The notes beneath the pieces are model-generated. The model saw only the letters and a program-made list of their open reading frames with translations, was not told the DNA's origin and did no database searches. 64,000 nt of DNA from Planctomyces sp. (GTDB taxonomy: Bacteria > Planctomycetota > Planctomycetia > Planctomycetales > Planctomycetaceae), in contig JAHBXW010000001.1 of NCBI GenBank assembly GCA_019636235.1, positions 372,001 through 436,000 of the forward strand, in the 5' to 3' direction. The first letter of the stretch is position 1. Every line of letters starts with the position of its first letter. This document shows positions 29,429 to 40,060 of the stretch, piece after piece. The position numbers and the translations under genes are program-made.

Positions 29429-29571
29429 ACGCGGCACGGACGCCTCTCGCGGGTTTCGCTTCAGCGGATCAACGCCGGAGCGGACGTCGAATTAGAAGGG
29501 ACGGACAGGCTGGGAGGAAAGTTCCGAAAAAAACAGACCTGCCGGGGACCGACGGACCCTCGCCAGGCCGC

Positions 29572-30486
29572 TTACAGATCGGTCCAGTCCAGGCGGACGA
29601 TCGTCCCGTCCGCCATCCCGCAGAACAGCGCATCCCCGAACGCGTCGCAACTCAGGTCTACCACGTCGGACGGCGTTTCCGTTTGCCACAGGACTTCGCC
29701 GTCGATGTTCAGCCAGAACAGGCGGCGTTCGACGCTCGTTGCGCCGATCCGGTACGGTTCGTAGCTGCACGCCACGCGGCGCACGGTCCCTTCGAGCACA
29801 TACGCTCCCACAGCGCCGCCGTCGCCGTCGAGCGTCTGGATGCCATGGGTCGATCCGGCAAGGTACACCAGGTCACCATCGCCGGTGGAGCACAGGTCCC
29901 CCACGTTCGACCAGAACCGCTCCTGCCAGACCTCGGCCCCGTTCAGGTCATAGCATCCGACGAGCCCGTGCTCCGCGGCTCCGAACAGAACGGCCGACTG
30001 CGCGCAGAACTGAAGGTACGCGAGAGGGCGGACTGTCTCGAACCGGGCGATGCGGCGTTTGCGCTCGTTGTAAATCTCCGTCTGCCCGTCGGTCAGGGCG
30101 ACCGCCAGATGGTTCCCGAACGGGGACATTGCCACGCCCAGGCAGGGTTCCGGGAGGTCCAGTTCCCACACCCCCTGCAGGCCGCGGTCGAAGCGCAGCA
30201 CCATCCCGTCGTCGATGACCACGACGCCCGCGGAGGAGTCATCGCTGACGGCCAGGAGCCGCGCGGCTCCCGGGAGCCTGGTCAGCGACGCGAGTTCCCC
30301 GCTCGCATCCAGGCGCTGCAGCGACGCGGCCTCGTCGATCGCGAACAGGTCCCCGGTTTCGCGGGCGTACCCCAGGCCGGCCACCGGGCCATCGCTGGCA
30401 TAGCTCCAGGGAACCGACGGCATTCGGCCCTGGCCGGACCGGACCCAGCTCGGAACGGCGAACTCTCGAGATTCACGAGCGGTCAT
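29572..30486 (-). CDS. WD40/PQQ-like beta-propeller protein
   Basis: A 304-residue protein without a signal peptide or membrane segment. It is built of about seven short beta-rich repeats with recurring patterns such as LFAIDEAASLQRLDASGE, VGCYDLNGAEVWQE and LFWLNIDGEVLWQ, which resemble PQQ/WD40-type blades. Such propellers are usually binding scaffolds. It lies upstream of the A2M-like gene and downstream of the S41 protease, all on the minus strand, so co-transcription is possible. Specific partner unknown. Confidence 0.65.
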   Translation of the reverse strand: MTARESREFAVPSWVRSGQGRMPSVPWSYASDGPVAGLGYARETGDLFAIDEAASLQRLDASGELASLTRLPGAARLLAVSDDSSAGVVVIDDGMVLRFDRGLQGVWELDLPEPCLGVAMSPFGNHLAVALTDGQTEIYNERKRRIARFETVRPLAYLQFCAQSAVLFGAAEHGLVGCYDLNGAEVWQERFWSNVGDLCSTGDGDLVYLAGSTHGIQTLDGDGGAVGAYVLEGTVRRVACSYEPYRIGATSVERRLFWLNIDGEVLWQTETPSDVVDLSCDAFGDALFCGMADGTIVRLDWTDL

Positions 30487-30630
30487 GCAGGCCCCGGCGA
30501 CGACAGTGCGGCCCCGGGGATACGAATCCGAGGCGGTCGCACGACATTCCAGCCTGCGTGCCTCCGAAATGCAAACGCCTCGGCGAACTGCGTTACGGCC
30601 CGGCGATCACACGATGCGCATCGTCGGCCT

Positions 30631-32265
30631 TCAGCGGGCGGCCGTCACGCGACCGCCGCGGATCGCTTCAATGGCGGCCCGCACGTCGGAATCATTCTGC
30701 GGGTCGACTTCGCCCAGATGCCGCTGCGACTTCGCGACAGCCTCGATCGCCAGGTCCGGCTTCACGCCGATCTTGCCCAGCGTGTCCCCCTTCGGCGAGT
30801 AGAACTTGGCGGTCGTCAGCCGGACGCCGCCGCCCCCCCGGAGGTCGTAGATGCTCTGCACGGACCATTTGCCGAACGACTTCCGCCCGACGATCAGACC
30901 CCGTTGGTGGTCGCGAATCGCGCCCGCGACGATTTCGCTGGCGCTGGCGCTGTTGCCGTCGATGAGCAGCACGATCGGCAGGTCCCAGGTGCCGGGAGCA
31001 TGCGCGGAATACGTGTAGTTCTGGTCGTACGTCCGGCCCCGCGTCTCCACCAGCACGCCGTTGCCGATGAACCGGTCCAGGACCTCGACGGCGGACGTCA
31101 GCAGGCCGCCCGGATTGCTGCGCAGGTCCCAGATCAGCGACTTCATGCCCTGCTTCCGCAACTGGACCAGCGCCTCATCCAGCTCCTGGGCGGTGCTCTT
31201 CTGAAACCCCGTCATCTGCAGGTAGGCGATGCCGTGCTCCGAATCGACGATGCGGGCGATGGGAATGCTCTTCACGTGCACTTCGCGGCGCGTCACCGAC
31301 ACTTCGCGGCGCCCGTTCGGCGACACGACTTCCAGCCGGACCTTCGATCCGGACGGTCCGGTCATCAGGCCGGCTGCTTCGTCGGTCGTCATGAACCGGC
31401 AGTCCTGCCCTTCAATCGCCGTCAGCACATCTCCCGCCCGCAGGCCGGATTCCGACGCCGGGCTTTGCGGCAGCACCTGAACCAGGTTCATGCCCTTGCC
31501 CAGTTCGCCCTCCATGACGATGCCGATGCCGACGAACTCCCCTTCAATGTTGCCGTACAGATCCTGCAGGCGGCCGGGGGTCAGCACGTTGCTGTAGTCG
31601 TCCAGGCAGTTGCAGGCGCCGTAGATGTACTCCTGGACGACAGCGCCGCCGTCGAGACCCAGTTGGCGGTAACCGATGTCGCAGATCTCGCCGATCATCT
31701 GGCGGGCGCCGTCGCGATTGCTGACTGGCTTGTTCCAGTACTTCTCGCGGAGCAGTTGTCGGAACTGCTGGACGCGCGACGCATCGGCGCCGAACAGGTT
31801 CTGATCGAGGAATCGCTCGTTGGCGAGAGCCAGCCAGAGGCTCTCCGTGCCGTGCGCGACGATGGACGTCGTGTCGATGGGATCGACGAAGTGCGCGTGG
31901 ATTTGAGACAGGACTTCGTCGAACTGCGTCAGCGCGGCATCCCGCGGCATCGACTTGATGGCCGTCAGGAAGCTGCGGTCCGTATACCGCCGGTCGATGG
32001 CGAACTGGAACTGGGCACGGCGCAGCCCGTAGGTCAGGTGCTCGTCCTGAGGCCAGGTCTGCAGGGCGCTCTTGTAGTGGTCGATCGCGTCGCGCCACTT
32101 TCGCTGACGCTCCAACTGGACGCCGGTCTGCACCGCGTCCGAAGCGCTGATCTGAATGGCGGCGTCGGCGGCGCGTGCCGGCTGCGCGGCCCAGGCGAAC
32201 CCCGACAGGAACAGGAGGCCGCAGGTCACGACCCTCTGCAAGGGCCGGCTTCCGAACGACAGCAT
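30631..32265 (-). CDS. S41 family C-terminal processing protease
   Basis: A 544-residue exported serine protease with an N-terminal signal segment. A short helical region (about 45-130) precedes a PDZ domain (about 235-320) with VGIGIVMEGELGKGM and ESGLRAGDVLTAI. The catalytic core has the Ser in DGNSASASEIVAGAI (about 439) and the Lys in GRKSFGKWSVQ (about 465), the Ser-Lys dyad of CtpA/Tsp. These enzymes trim C-termini of envelope proteins. ATG 32265 is preferred over the longer frame because GGGAG lies six bases before it and a signal peptide follows. Confidence 0.9.
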   Translation of the reverse strand: MLSFGSRPLQRVVTCGLLFLSGFAWAAQPARAADAAIQISASDAVQTGVQLERQRKWRDAIDHYKSALQTWPQDEHLTYGLRRAQFQFAIDRRYTDRSFLTAIKSMPRDAALTQFDEVLSQIHAHFVDPIDTTSIVAHGTESLWLALANERFLDQNLFGADASRVQQFRQLLREKYWNKPVSNRDGARQMIGEICDIGYRQLGLDGGAVVQEYIYGACNCLDDYSNVLTPGRLQDLYGNIEGEFVGIGIVMEGELGKGMNLVQVLPQSPASESGLRAGDVLTAIEGQDCRFMTTDEAAGLMTGPSGSKVRLEVVSPNGRREVSVTRREVHVKSIPIARIVDSEHGIAYLQMTGFQKSTAQELDEALVQLRKQGMKSLIWDLRSNPGGLLTSAVEVLDRFIGNGVLVETRGRTYDQNYTYSAHAPGTWDLPIVLLIDGNSASASEIVAGAIRDHQRGLIVGRKSFGKWSVQSIYDLRGGGGVRLTTAKFYSPKGDTLGKIGVKPDLAIEAVAKSQRHLGEVDPQNDSDVRAAIEAIRGGRVTAAR

Positions 32266-32807
32266 ACATGGCTCCCAGGCGTCCGCAGCCAGGCCGGCGT
32301 CCATCCATTTCGGCGACGGCTGCGCTCATCTCGACGGGCCGAGAGCCTCCATTGCTGGCCGGCGGGGCTGATCCCGGCCGGCGGCACGTCCAGTCGAACC
32401 TAGTCCACGATGCGCCGAGGGTCAAAGAAGCTCAAGCGCCAACTGTTGCGAAATCCCAACGTCCGCATCAAAAGCCGAAAGCCGGGTCCGATTGACCCCG
32501 TTGCCGGAAACTTTGCGGAAAGCCCGGAAGAGTGGGAGATTTCCTCGGCGTCTCCGCGGGGACCGCCCAGTTGGCGTTCGGTTTCCCGGAGCCCATGCCC
32601 GCCCGGCACTTGCGACAAGCGCCTTGGACGGCGATGGAGGCCATTCCCGATGCCGATTCTCCCTTGGGCATGGCTTGAATCTGCATTCGCGATTGTTACG
32701 GTTGGTGAAATTTTGCGCCCGCTTTGCAGCCAGCGACCGGCCGAACCGTCTGCGTTCCCGGTGCGCGCCGGCGGGGCTCCCTCACGACATCCGGGATTTG
32801 CGCGACT
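32266..32807. other. Long divergent intergenic region (S41 protease / carB)
   Basis: No supported gene. Open frames exist on both strands (for example 32410-32841 on plus) but lack recognisable protein features and run into the start of carB. The region should contain promoters for both flanking genes. The base composition is somewhat less GC-rich near 32640-32720. Confidence 0.5.
32675..32702 (+). promoter_or_regulatory. Possible carB promoter
   Basis: TTGAAT at 32675-32680 and TACGGT at 32697-32702 are separated by 16 bases. This is the same spacing as in the flp-type promoters later in the window. Weak match; no other support. Confidence 0.25.
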
Positions 32808-36074
<3,267 letters not shown>

Positions 36075-36142
36075 TTGCCGAAATCAGAGGAATCGGAAAG
36101 AATTTTCGTGGCGCCCGGATCCGGATGCCGCCGGTGCATGTC

Positions 36143-37240
36143 ATGAGATTGCGCGTCACAATCGCGGGACTCGCCGCGTTCGCCCTGGCTACCCAATTCT
36201 GGACGGCCAGGGGGGATGAGATTGCCGCGTCCCCGCCGGAAGCCACTGACGAGGCGATCGTCGACTCTGATGCGGAGTCCGAGATGCCCGAAGCTGATCG
36301 CGGCCGACTGAACATTCCCACCTGGACGCTCGGCGGCCGTCAGTTCTGGGGGGATGTCGCCTTTTTTCACGGTTGGCGCATTCAGCACAACGTCTTCACC
36401 GGCCATTACCGACTGCTCGATCCGCGCGACGTCCGACAGGCCTGGGGATCGCTGGCGGCCTGCCGGCAGGTCCTGGACGACCAGCAGCAGCGGCTGGGCC
36501 TCAAACCAATGTCAGGACGGGCCGTCGTGCTGATCCACGGAGTCGTCCGGTCGTCGAAGTCGTTCGCCGCCATGAAGACCGCACTCGAACGGGACGGCGC
36601 GATCGTCGTGCCCTTCGACTACCCCAGCACTCGGATGACGATCGACTCGTCCTCCGAGTATCTGCACCAGACGCTCGAATCCCTCGAGGGCGTGGACCGG
36701 ATCGATTTCGTTGTGCACAGCATGGGCGGCCTCGTAGTGCGGAGCTATCTCAGGAATCATCGCGATCCGCGACTGGGCCGGCTGGTCATGCTGGGCGTGC
36801 CGAACCATGGCGCGCGGCTGGCGAACATTCTCCGCGACGTGTCGCTGTTCAAGGCGATCTTCGGTCCGGCCGGCCAGCAACTGATCGAAGGGAACGGGGA
36901 GTTCATCGATTCGCTGCCGGCGCCAGATTTCCCCTTCGCGGTCGTTGCCGGAGCGCGCGGCGACACGGAGGGATACAACCCGTTGATTCCCGGCGACGAC
37001 GACGGCACGGTCAGCGTCGACTGCACGCGGCTCGCGGGGGCGACAGACTTCATGACGGTCCCCGCCATCCATTCCTTCCTGATGGGCAATCCCGACGTCA
37101 TCGCAGCGACGCTTCGGTTTCTCAGCAGCGGCGCGCTGCGGGAGTCGGGCGAGGCGCAGCCCGTCTGCCCTGCTCCGGCCCCAGAGCCGATCCCGGCCGC
37201 TGAACCGGCCCCAGTGCCGGCCCCAGTGCCGGCCCCTTGA
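36143..37240 (+). CDS. Exported alpha/beta hydrolase (lipase/esterase-like)
   Basis: A 365-residue exported hydrolase. A signal peptide (MRLRVTIAGLAAFALA) leads into the alpha/beta core. VVLIHGVVRSSKSF gives the oxyanion-loop region, the nucleophile Ser is in VVHSMGGLVVR (about 193), the likely Asp is in GDDDGTV (about 285) and the His in AIHSFLM (about 309). PGAP1/lipase-like proteins share this order. The C-terminus is a Pro/Ala-rich tail made by a 12-base repeat. An in-frame ATG six codons earlier (36125) is an alternative start. It follows carB by under 70 bases. Confidence 0.8.
   Translation: MRLRVTIAGLAAFALATQFWTARGDEIAASPPEATDEAIVDSDAESEMPEADRGRLNIPTWTLGGRQFWGDVAFFHGWRIQHNVFTGHYRLLDPRDVRQAWGSLAACRQVLDDQQQRLGLKPMSGRAVVLIHGVVRSSKSFAAMKTALERDGAIVVPFDYPSTRMTIDSSSEYLHQTLESLEGVDRIDFVVHSMGGLVVRSYLRNHRDPRLGRLVMLGVPNHGARLANILRDVSLFKAIFGPAGQQLIEGNGEFIDSLPAPDFPFAVVAGARGDTEGYNPLIPGDDDGTVSVDCTRLAGATDFMTVPAIHSFLMGNPDVIAATLRFLSSGALRESGEAQPVCPAPAPEPIPAAEPAPVPAPVPAP
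37205..37236 (+). repeat. 12-base tandem repeat in hydrolase C-terminal tail
   Basis: The unit CCGGCCCCAGTG occurs at 37205-37216 and 37217-37228, followed by a partial copy to 37236. It encodes a PAPV-type tail immediately before the stop codon and may vary in copy number between strains. Confidence 0.8.
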
Positions 37241-37358
37241 CCTGTCGCTCGGGACCGCTGATCGTATCCCTGCAAGTCCGAACGTCGGACCGGTGATGGC
37301 GCTAACGGGCGCCTTCCCGAACGTCGCCCGCGCAGCCGCATCGATCGCCAACGTCCCC

Positions 37359-37817
37359 ATGCCCCTCCATGTTTCCCGCCGGCGCGTCCAGTTCTCCGAG
37401 ACGGACATGGCCGGCATTGTGCACTTCGCCAATTTCTATCGCTGGATGGAAGAGGCCGAGCACGACTACTTCCGCTCGCTGGGGCTGCGGATCATGGAGC
37501 CGCGAGACGACGGCAATATGCTGGGCTGGCCGCGCGTTTCGGCGTCCTGCAATTATGTGGCTCCCGCGAAGTACGAGGACGAAATCGACGTGCGGCTGGA
37601 CGTGGAGCGGGTCGGGCTGCGATCCGTCTCGTACGTGTTCGAGTTTGTGCGCGGCGAGCAGACTTTGGCCCGCGGCCGGATGAAGAGCGCCTGCTGCATC
37701 TGCCGGCCGGACGGCACGCTGACGTCGGTGGATCTTCCGGAACGGCATCGGGAACTGATTCGCGAGTCCGCCCCAGCCGCGCGGGCCGGCGATGCGACGT
37801 CCGAATCCGCCGCGTAG
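37359..37817 (+). CDS. YbgC/4HBT-type acyl-CoA thioesterase
   Basis: A 152-residue hotdog-fold protein. The start of the domain, RRVQFSETDMAGIVHFANFYRWMEEAEHDYF, carries the YbgC/FadM active-site Asp and the HFANFYRWME helix in their usual places. YbgC-like enzymes hydrolyse short or hydroxylated acyl-CoAs. A GTG/ATG pair at 37293-37298 would add 22 residues before MPLHVSRRRV; neither start has a clear ribosome binding site. The role in this neighbourhood is not apparent. Confidence 0.85.
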   Translation: MPLHVSRRRVQFSETDMAGIVHFANFYRWMEEAEHDYFRSLGLRIMEPRDDGNMLGWPRVSASCNYVAPAKYEDEIDVRLDVERVGLRSVSYVFEFVRGEQTLARGRMKSACCICRPDGTLTSVDLPERHRELIRESAPAARAGDATSESAA

Positions 37818-37861
37818 TCCGCTTCGCCTGTCGCCGGAACGCCCCGCCCCCGCCCGAACCA

Positions 37862-38497
37862 ATGCCGACTGACAGAACCGACCAGTTGCTCGTCGAGCGG
37901 ATTCGCGAGGGAGATCCGGACGCCTGGCGCGACTGCATCGCGCGGTATGAGGGGCGGCTGATCGCGTTCGTCGACAGCCGCATCCGGGACCGCGCGGCGG
38001 CGGAAGACATCGTCCAGGAGACGTTTCTGGGCTTCCTGAACGCCCTGTCCAATTACAACACCGCCACTCCGCTGGACGCGTTTCTGTTCGCGATCGCGGC
38101 CCACAAGCTGACGGACCTGCTCCGCCGGCAGGGGCGTCGTCCGGCATTCCGGGCGGGGGACTCGACGACCGAGGAGACGCCGGAGTTCGCGGGGCGGGAC
38201 CGCGTCGCGTCGAGCCTGGCCCGCAGCCAGGAGCGGCGGGTCATCGAGGAGGAATTCGTGGCGGGCGTGCTGGGACCGTTGATCGCCGAGTGGCGGGCGC
38301 GCGGCCAGTTCGAGCGTTTGAAGTGTGCGGAACTGCTGCTGGTCAAAGGTCTGCCGAATAAGGACGTCGCCCGTGTGCTGGGAATCACCGAGCAGGACGT
38401 CGCGAATCAGAAGCACGCGCTGCTGTCGAAGCTGAAGACGGCGGCGGAGAAATCGCGGCTGCGGAGCCTGGACCTGTCGGACCTGGGCGGGGCCTGA
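37862..38497 (+). CDS. ECF-type RNA polymerase sigma factor
   Basis: A 211-residue sigma-70-like factor. Region 2 (residues about 20-85) contains LIAFVDSRIRDRAAAEDIVQ and ETFLGFLNAL, with the core-binding helix typical of ECF factors. Region 4 (about 150-200) has KGLPNKDVARVLGITEQDVA, a helix-turn-helix. The linker between is short and acidic. It lies about 280 bases upstream of the Flp pilin genes, so a link to their unusual shared promoter motif is possible but untested. No anti-sigma factor is adjacent. Confidence 0.85.
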   Translation: MPTDRTDQLLVERIREGDPDAWRDCIARYEGRLIAFVDSRIRDRAAAEDIVQETFLGFLNALSNYNTATPLDAFLFAIAAHKLTDLLRRQGRRPAFRAGDSTTEETPEFAGRDRVASSLARSQERRVIEEEFVAGVLGPLIAEWRARGQFERLKCAELLLVKGLPNKDVARVLGITEQDVANQKHALLSKLKTAAEKSRLRSLDLSDLGGA

Positions 38498-38570
38498 GCG
38501 GGCGCCTGCGTGCCGGCGCCGGATGTTGCTAATAATCAACGTCGAAATCGACTTCGGAAGCGGAACCGAT

Positions 38571-38601
38571 TTGACCCCCGCGGGGCGCGGCCTAGGTTTG
38601 C
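38571..38601 (+). promoter_or_regulatory. flp1 promoter-like element, TTGACC / CCTAGGTTTGC
   Basis: TTGACC at 38571-38576, a 16-base spacer, then TAGGTT at 38593-38598 within CCTAGGTTTGC. The same arrangement occurs before flp2 and a weaker one before cpaA. The resulting leader would be about 170 bases. Confidence 0.6.
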
Positions 38602-38774
38602 GCGAAGCCTGTCGGGGGAGGGTCGCGCAAGTGCGGGCCGAGGTTCCCCGGAGTTGGCTGCGTTCGCCTTCAGGAGGAATGGCGTGTGATTCCATCGTGG
38701 GAGCCCGTGCCTGTGTGAGCGGCGGGCTGCCCGATTTCCGCGACGCGGAAATGTGCGCATTGGGGAACTCTCAG

Positions 38775-38939
38775 ATGATGACGTCGATCAAGCGGTTTCT
38801 GAAATCGGAAGACGGCCCGACGGCGGTTGAGTACGCCGTGATGCTGGCGCTGATCGTGGTGGTCTGCCTGGCCGGCGTTCGCGCCGTGGGCACCAACGCG
38901 GCCGACAAGTTCAATGACGTGAAGAACTCGCTGACCTGA
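38775..38939 (+). CDS. Flp/Fap-type pilin 1
   Basis: A 54-residue type IVb pilin precursor and likely major subunit of a Tad pilus. The prepilin site is EDG followed by PTAVEY, with Glu+5 and Tyr+6 of the mature protein as required for Flp maturation. A hydrophobic helix AVMLALIVVVCL follows. It is 47/54 identical to the second pilin downstream. The frame extends far upstream, but ATG 38775 has GGGGA eight bases before it and matches the start of its twin. Own promoter-like motif and own terminator. Confidence 0.9.
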   Translation: MMTSIKRFLKSEDGPTAVEYAVMLALIVVVCLAGVRAVGTNAADKFNDVKNSLT

Positions 38940-38974
38940 GTCCTTCCGCGGCGGCGTTGCCGCTGCCTGCCCCG

Positions 38975-39000
38975 CGCCCGGCGACTTGCCGGGCGTTTTT
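38975..39000 (+). terminator. Rho-independent terminator after flp1
   Basis: A perfect 8-bp stem CGCCCGGC / GCCGGGCG (38975-38982 and 38988-38995) with a 5-base loop, followed by five T. It ends the first pilin transcript. Confidence 0.9.
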
Positions 39001-39055
39001 CATTTGGGGGATTCAGGCAGGACCGGACGAATCTGACAAATTCTCCGATCGCGGT

Positions 39056-39086
39056 TTGACTGCCCGCAAACTCGACCTAGGTTTGC
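39056..39086 (+). promoter_or_regulatory. flp2 promoter-like element, TTGACT / CCTAGGTTTGC
   Basis: TTGACT at 39056-39061, a 16-base spacer, then TAGGTT at 39078-39083 within CCTAGGTTTGC. The 11-base core is identical to that of flp1 and the spacing is the same. The leader to the ATG would be about 210 bases. Confidence 0.6.
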
Positions 39087-39230
39087 CTGTTCGAGGTCCG
39101 CCGCGAGCCGCGACGGTTCGGACATTCCCCGCCGTCCGAATCCTCGGCGGCGCGTTTCTCCGGGTCTGGCCCCGCTGTGCTGCGGGGAGTGTGATTCGGT
39201 CGGCTGTGGTCGCTTCGCCGCGAGTACTGG

Positions 39231-39267
39231 CGGACGTCCGGGGCCGATCAATCGGTGCGGACGTCCG
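39231..39267 (+). promoter_or_regulatory. Duplicated palindrome in flp2 leader
   Basis: The 10-base palindrome CGGACGTCCG occurs at 39231-39240 and again at 39258-39267. Between them is CCGAT-CA-ATCGG (39244-39255), itself an inverted repeat. The block lies 36-72 bases before the flp2 start and could be an operator or a structured leader RNA. Confidence 0.45.
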
Positions 39268-39302
39268 TCCGGGCCGACGTGTGTGCAACAGAGGACAAAA
39301 CA

Positions 39303-39467
39303 ATGCTGAACTCCGTGAAGAAGTTTCTGAAGTCGGAAGACGGCCCGACCGCCGTCGAATACGCCGTCATGCTGGCCCTGATCGTCGTGGTCTGCCTCAC
39401 GGCCGTCCGCGCGATCGGCACGAACGCGGCCGACAAGTTCAACGACGTCAAGAACAGCCTCACGTAA
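39303..39467 (+). CDS. Flp/Fap-type pilin 2
   Basis: A 54-residue Flp pilin, 47/54 identical to pilin 1. It has the same EDG-PTAVEY processing site, the same hydrophobic helix and the same C-terminal end NAADKFNDVKNSLT. Differences are confined to positions 2, 3, 5, 7 and 33-38. ATG 39303 has GAGG eight bases upstream. It has its own promoter-like motif and terminator, so the pair arose by tandem duplication that included the regulatory DNA. Either could be major pilin; dosage or switching is possible. Confidence 0.92.
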   Translation: MLNSVKKFLKSEDGPTAVEYAVMLALIVVVCLTAVRAIGTNAADKFNDVKNSLT

Positions 39468-39515
39468 GCCTCGCCGGTCGCGTTCCGCGGCCTTGTCGAC
39501 GCTTTCGCGATCGCC

Positions 39516-39549
39516 CGCCCGGCCGGATTCCATCCGCACCGGGCGTTTT
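39516..39549 (+). terminator. Rho-independent terminator after flp2
   Basis: CGCCCGG (39516-39522) pairs with CCGGGCG (39539-39545), with an inner CGGAT/ATCCG helix, followed by TTTT. The outer stem has the same core sequence as the other two terminators in this cluster. Confidence 0.85.
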
Positions 39550-39611
39550 GCTGTCGCCGGGCGTCGCAGGTCCAGGACCTGCCGCGGCCGAGCCTCTGAG
39601 GGAGACGTGAG

Positions 39612-39725
39612 ATGTTCCCGTTCTGGATCGATCTGCCGGCGCTTCCGCTGGCGCAGTGGATGTCGGTCGCCGCGGCGGGCTCCTGCGCGTTCTACGTGCA
39701 CCTGCTGCTGTGCAGCCGCAGTTGA
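39612..39725 (+). CDS. 37-residue small membrane protein
   Basis: A short ORF that starts MFPFWIDLPALPLAQWM and continues with a hydrophobic Ala/Val/Leu stretch ending HLLLCSRS. GGAG lies seven bases before the ATG and a strong terminator starts 20 bases after the stop, giving a compact gene-like unit between the pilins and cpaA. It has one predicted membrane helix (about 17-34) and no Flp processing site, so it is not a third pilin. No family recognised; it may be a small accessory of the pilus system or fortuitous. Confidence 0.5.
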   Translation: MFPFWIDLPALPLAQWMSVAAAGSCAFYVHLLLCSRS

Positions 39726-39744
39726 AAACGGCACTGAGTGGAAA

Positions 39745-39781
39745 CGCCCGGCGGGAAGCAATTCGCGCCGGGCGTTTTTTT
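39745..39781 (+). terminator. Rho-independent terminator after the small membrane ORF
   Basis: A perfect 9-bp stem CGCCCGGCG / CGCCGGGCG (39745-39753 and 39766-39774) with a 12-base loop, followed by seven T. It is the third terminator in this cluster with the same stem core. Confidence 0.92.
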
Positions 39782-39940
39782 GCGCCCCCTCCCCCGCTGC
39801 GATCCAGGGGCGCCGAATGCGCACCGCCGCCGACGGTCCCGCCCAGCCCCCGCAGGCGGACGTCGGGGCGCGAATGTGCATGACGTGACAGCTATGCCGC
39901 CGCGCGCCGGAAAATCCGCGGCAAATCCCGGGCCCACGAC

Positions 39941-39969
39941 TTCGAGGGCCTGCGGCATGACCTAGGTTT
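39941..39969 (+). promoter_or_regulatory. cpaA promoter-like element, CCTAGGTTT
   Basis: CCTAGGTTT at 39961-39969 matches the cores upstream of flp1 and flp2, and the preceding GA is shared with flp2. Sixteen bases upstream of TAGGTT lies TTCGAG (39941-39946), a poor match to TTGAC. About 90 bases before the cpaA start. Confidence 0.45.
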
Positions 39970-40060
39970 CCAGAGCACCGCGGCATCCGGTTTGTCTGCC
40001 GCGCGGACTGTGCCCCCCAGAAGACTCCCCTCACCCATCGAACGGAAAGGCGGTTGCGCC

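Larger units (their letters stand above)
39726..40060. other. Intergenic region: terminator and cpaA leader
   Basis: Besides the terminator at 39745-39781 and the CCTAGGTTT element at 39961-39969, no gene is supported here. The open frames that cross it have no recognisable protein features. Confidence 0.5.

Noticed and set aside
27937-32403. 1488-codon open frame on the plus strand
   Set aside because: It lies antisense to the A2M-like, beta-propeller and S41 genes, has no recognisable domains and has an Arg/Gln/Leu-rich composition typical of shadow frames in GC-rich DNA.
37205-37236. 12-base repeat as a possible phase-variation tract
   Set aside because: The unit is a multiple of three, so copy-number change would only alter tail length, and only 2.7 copies are present.
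38523-38774. Long N-terminal extension of the first pilin
   Set aside because: The extension is unlike any Flp leader. ATG 38775 has a ribosome binding site and aligns with the start of the twin pilin.
39056-39610. A third pilin or a fused pilin frame
   Set aside because: The larger open frame crossing this region (38957-39610) is out of frame with flp2 and is Arg/Pro-rich, so it is a shadow.
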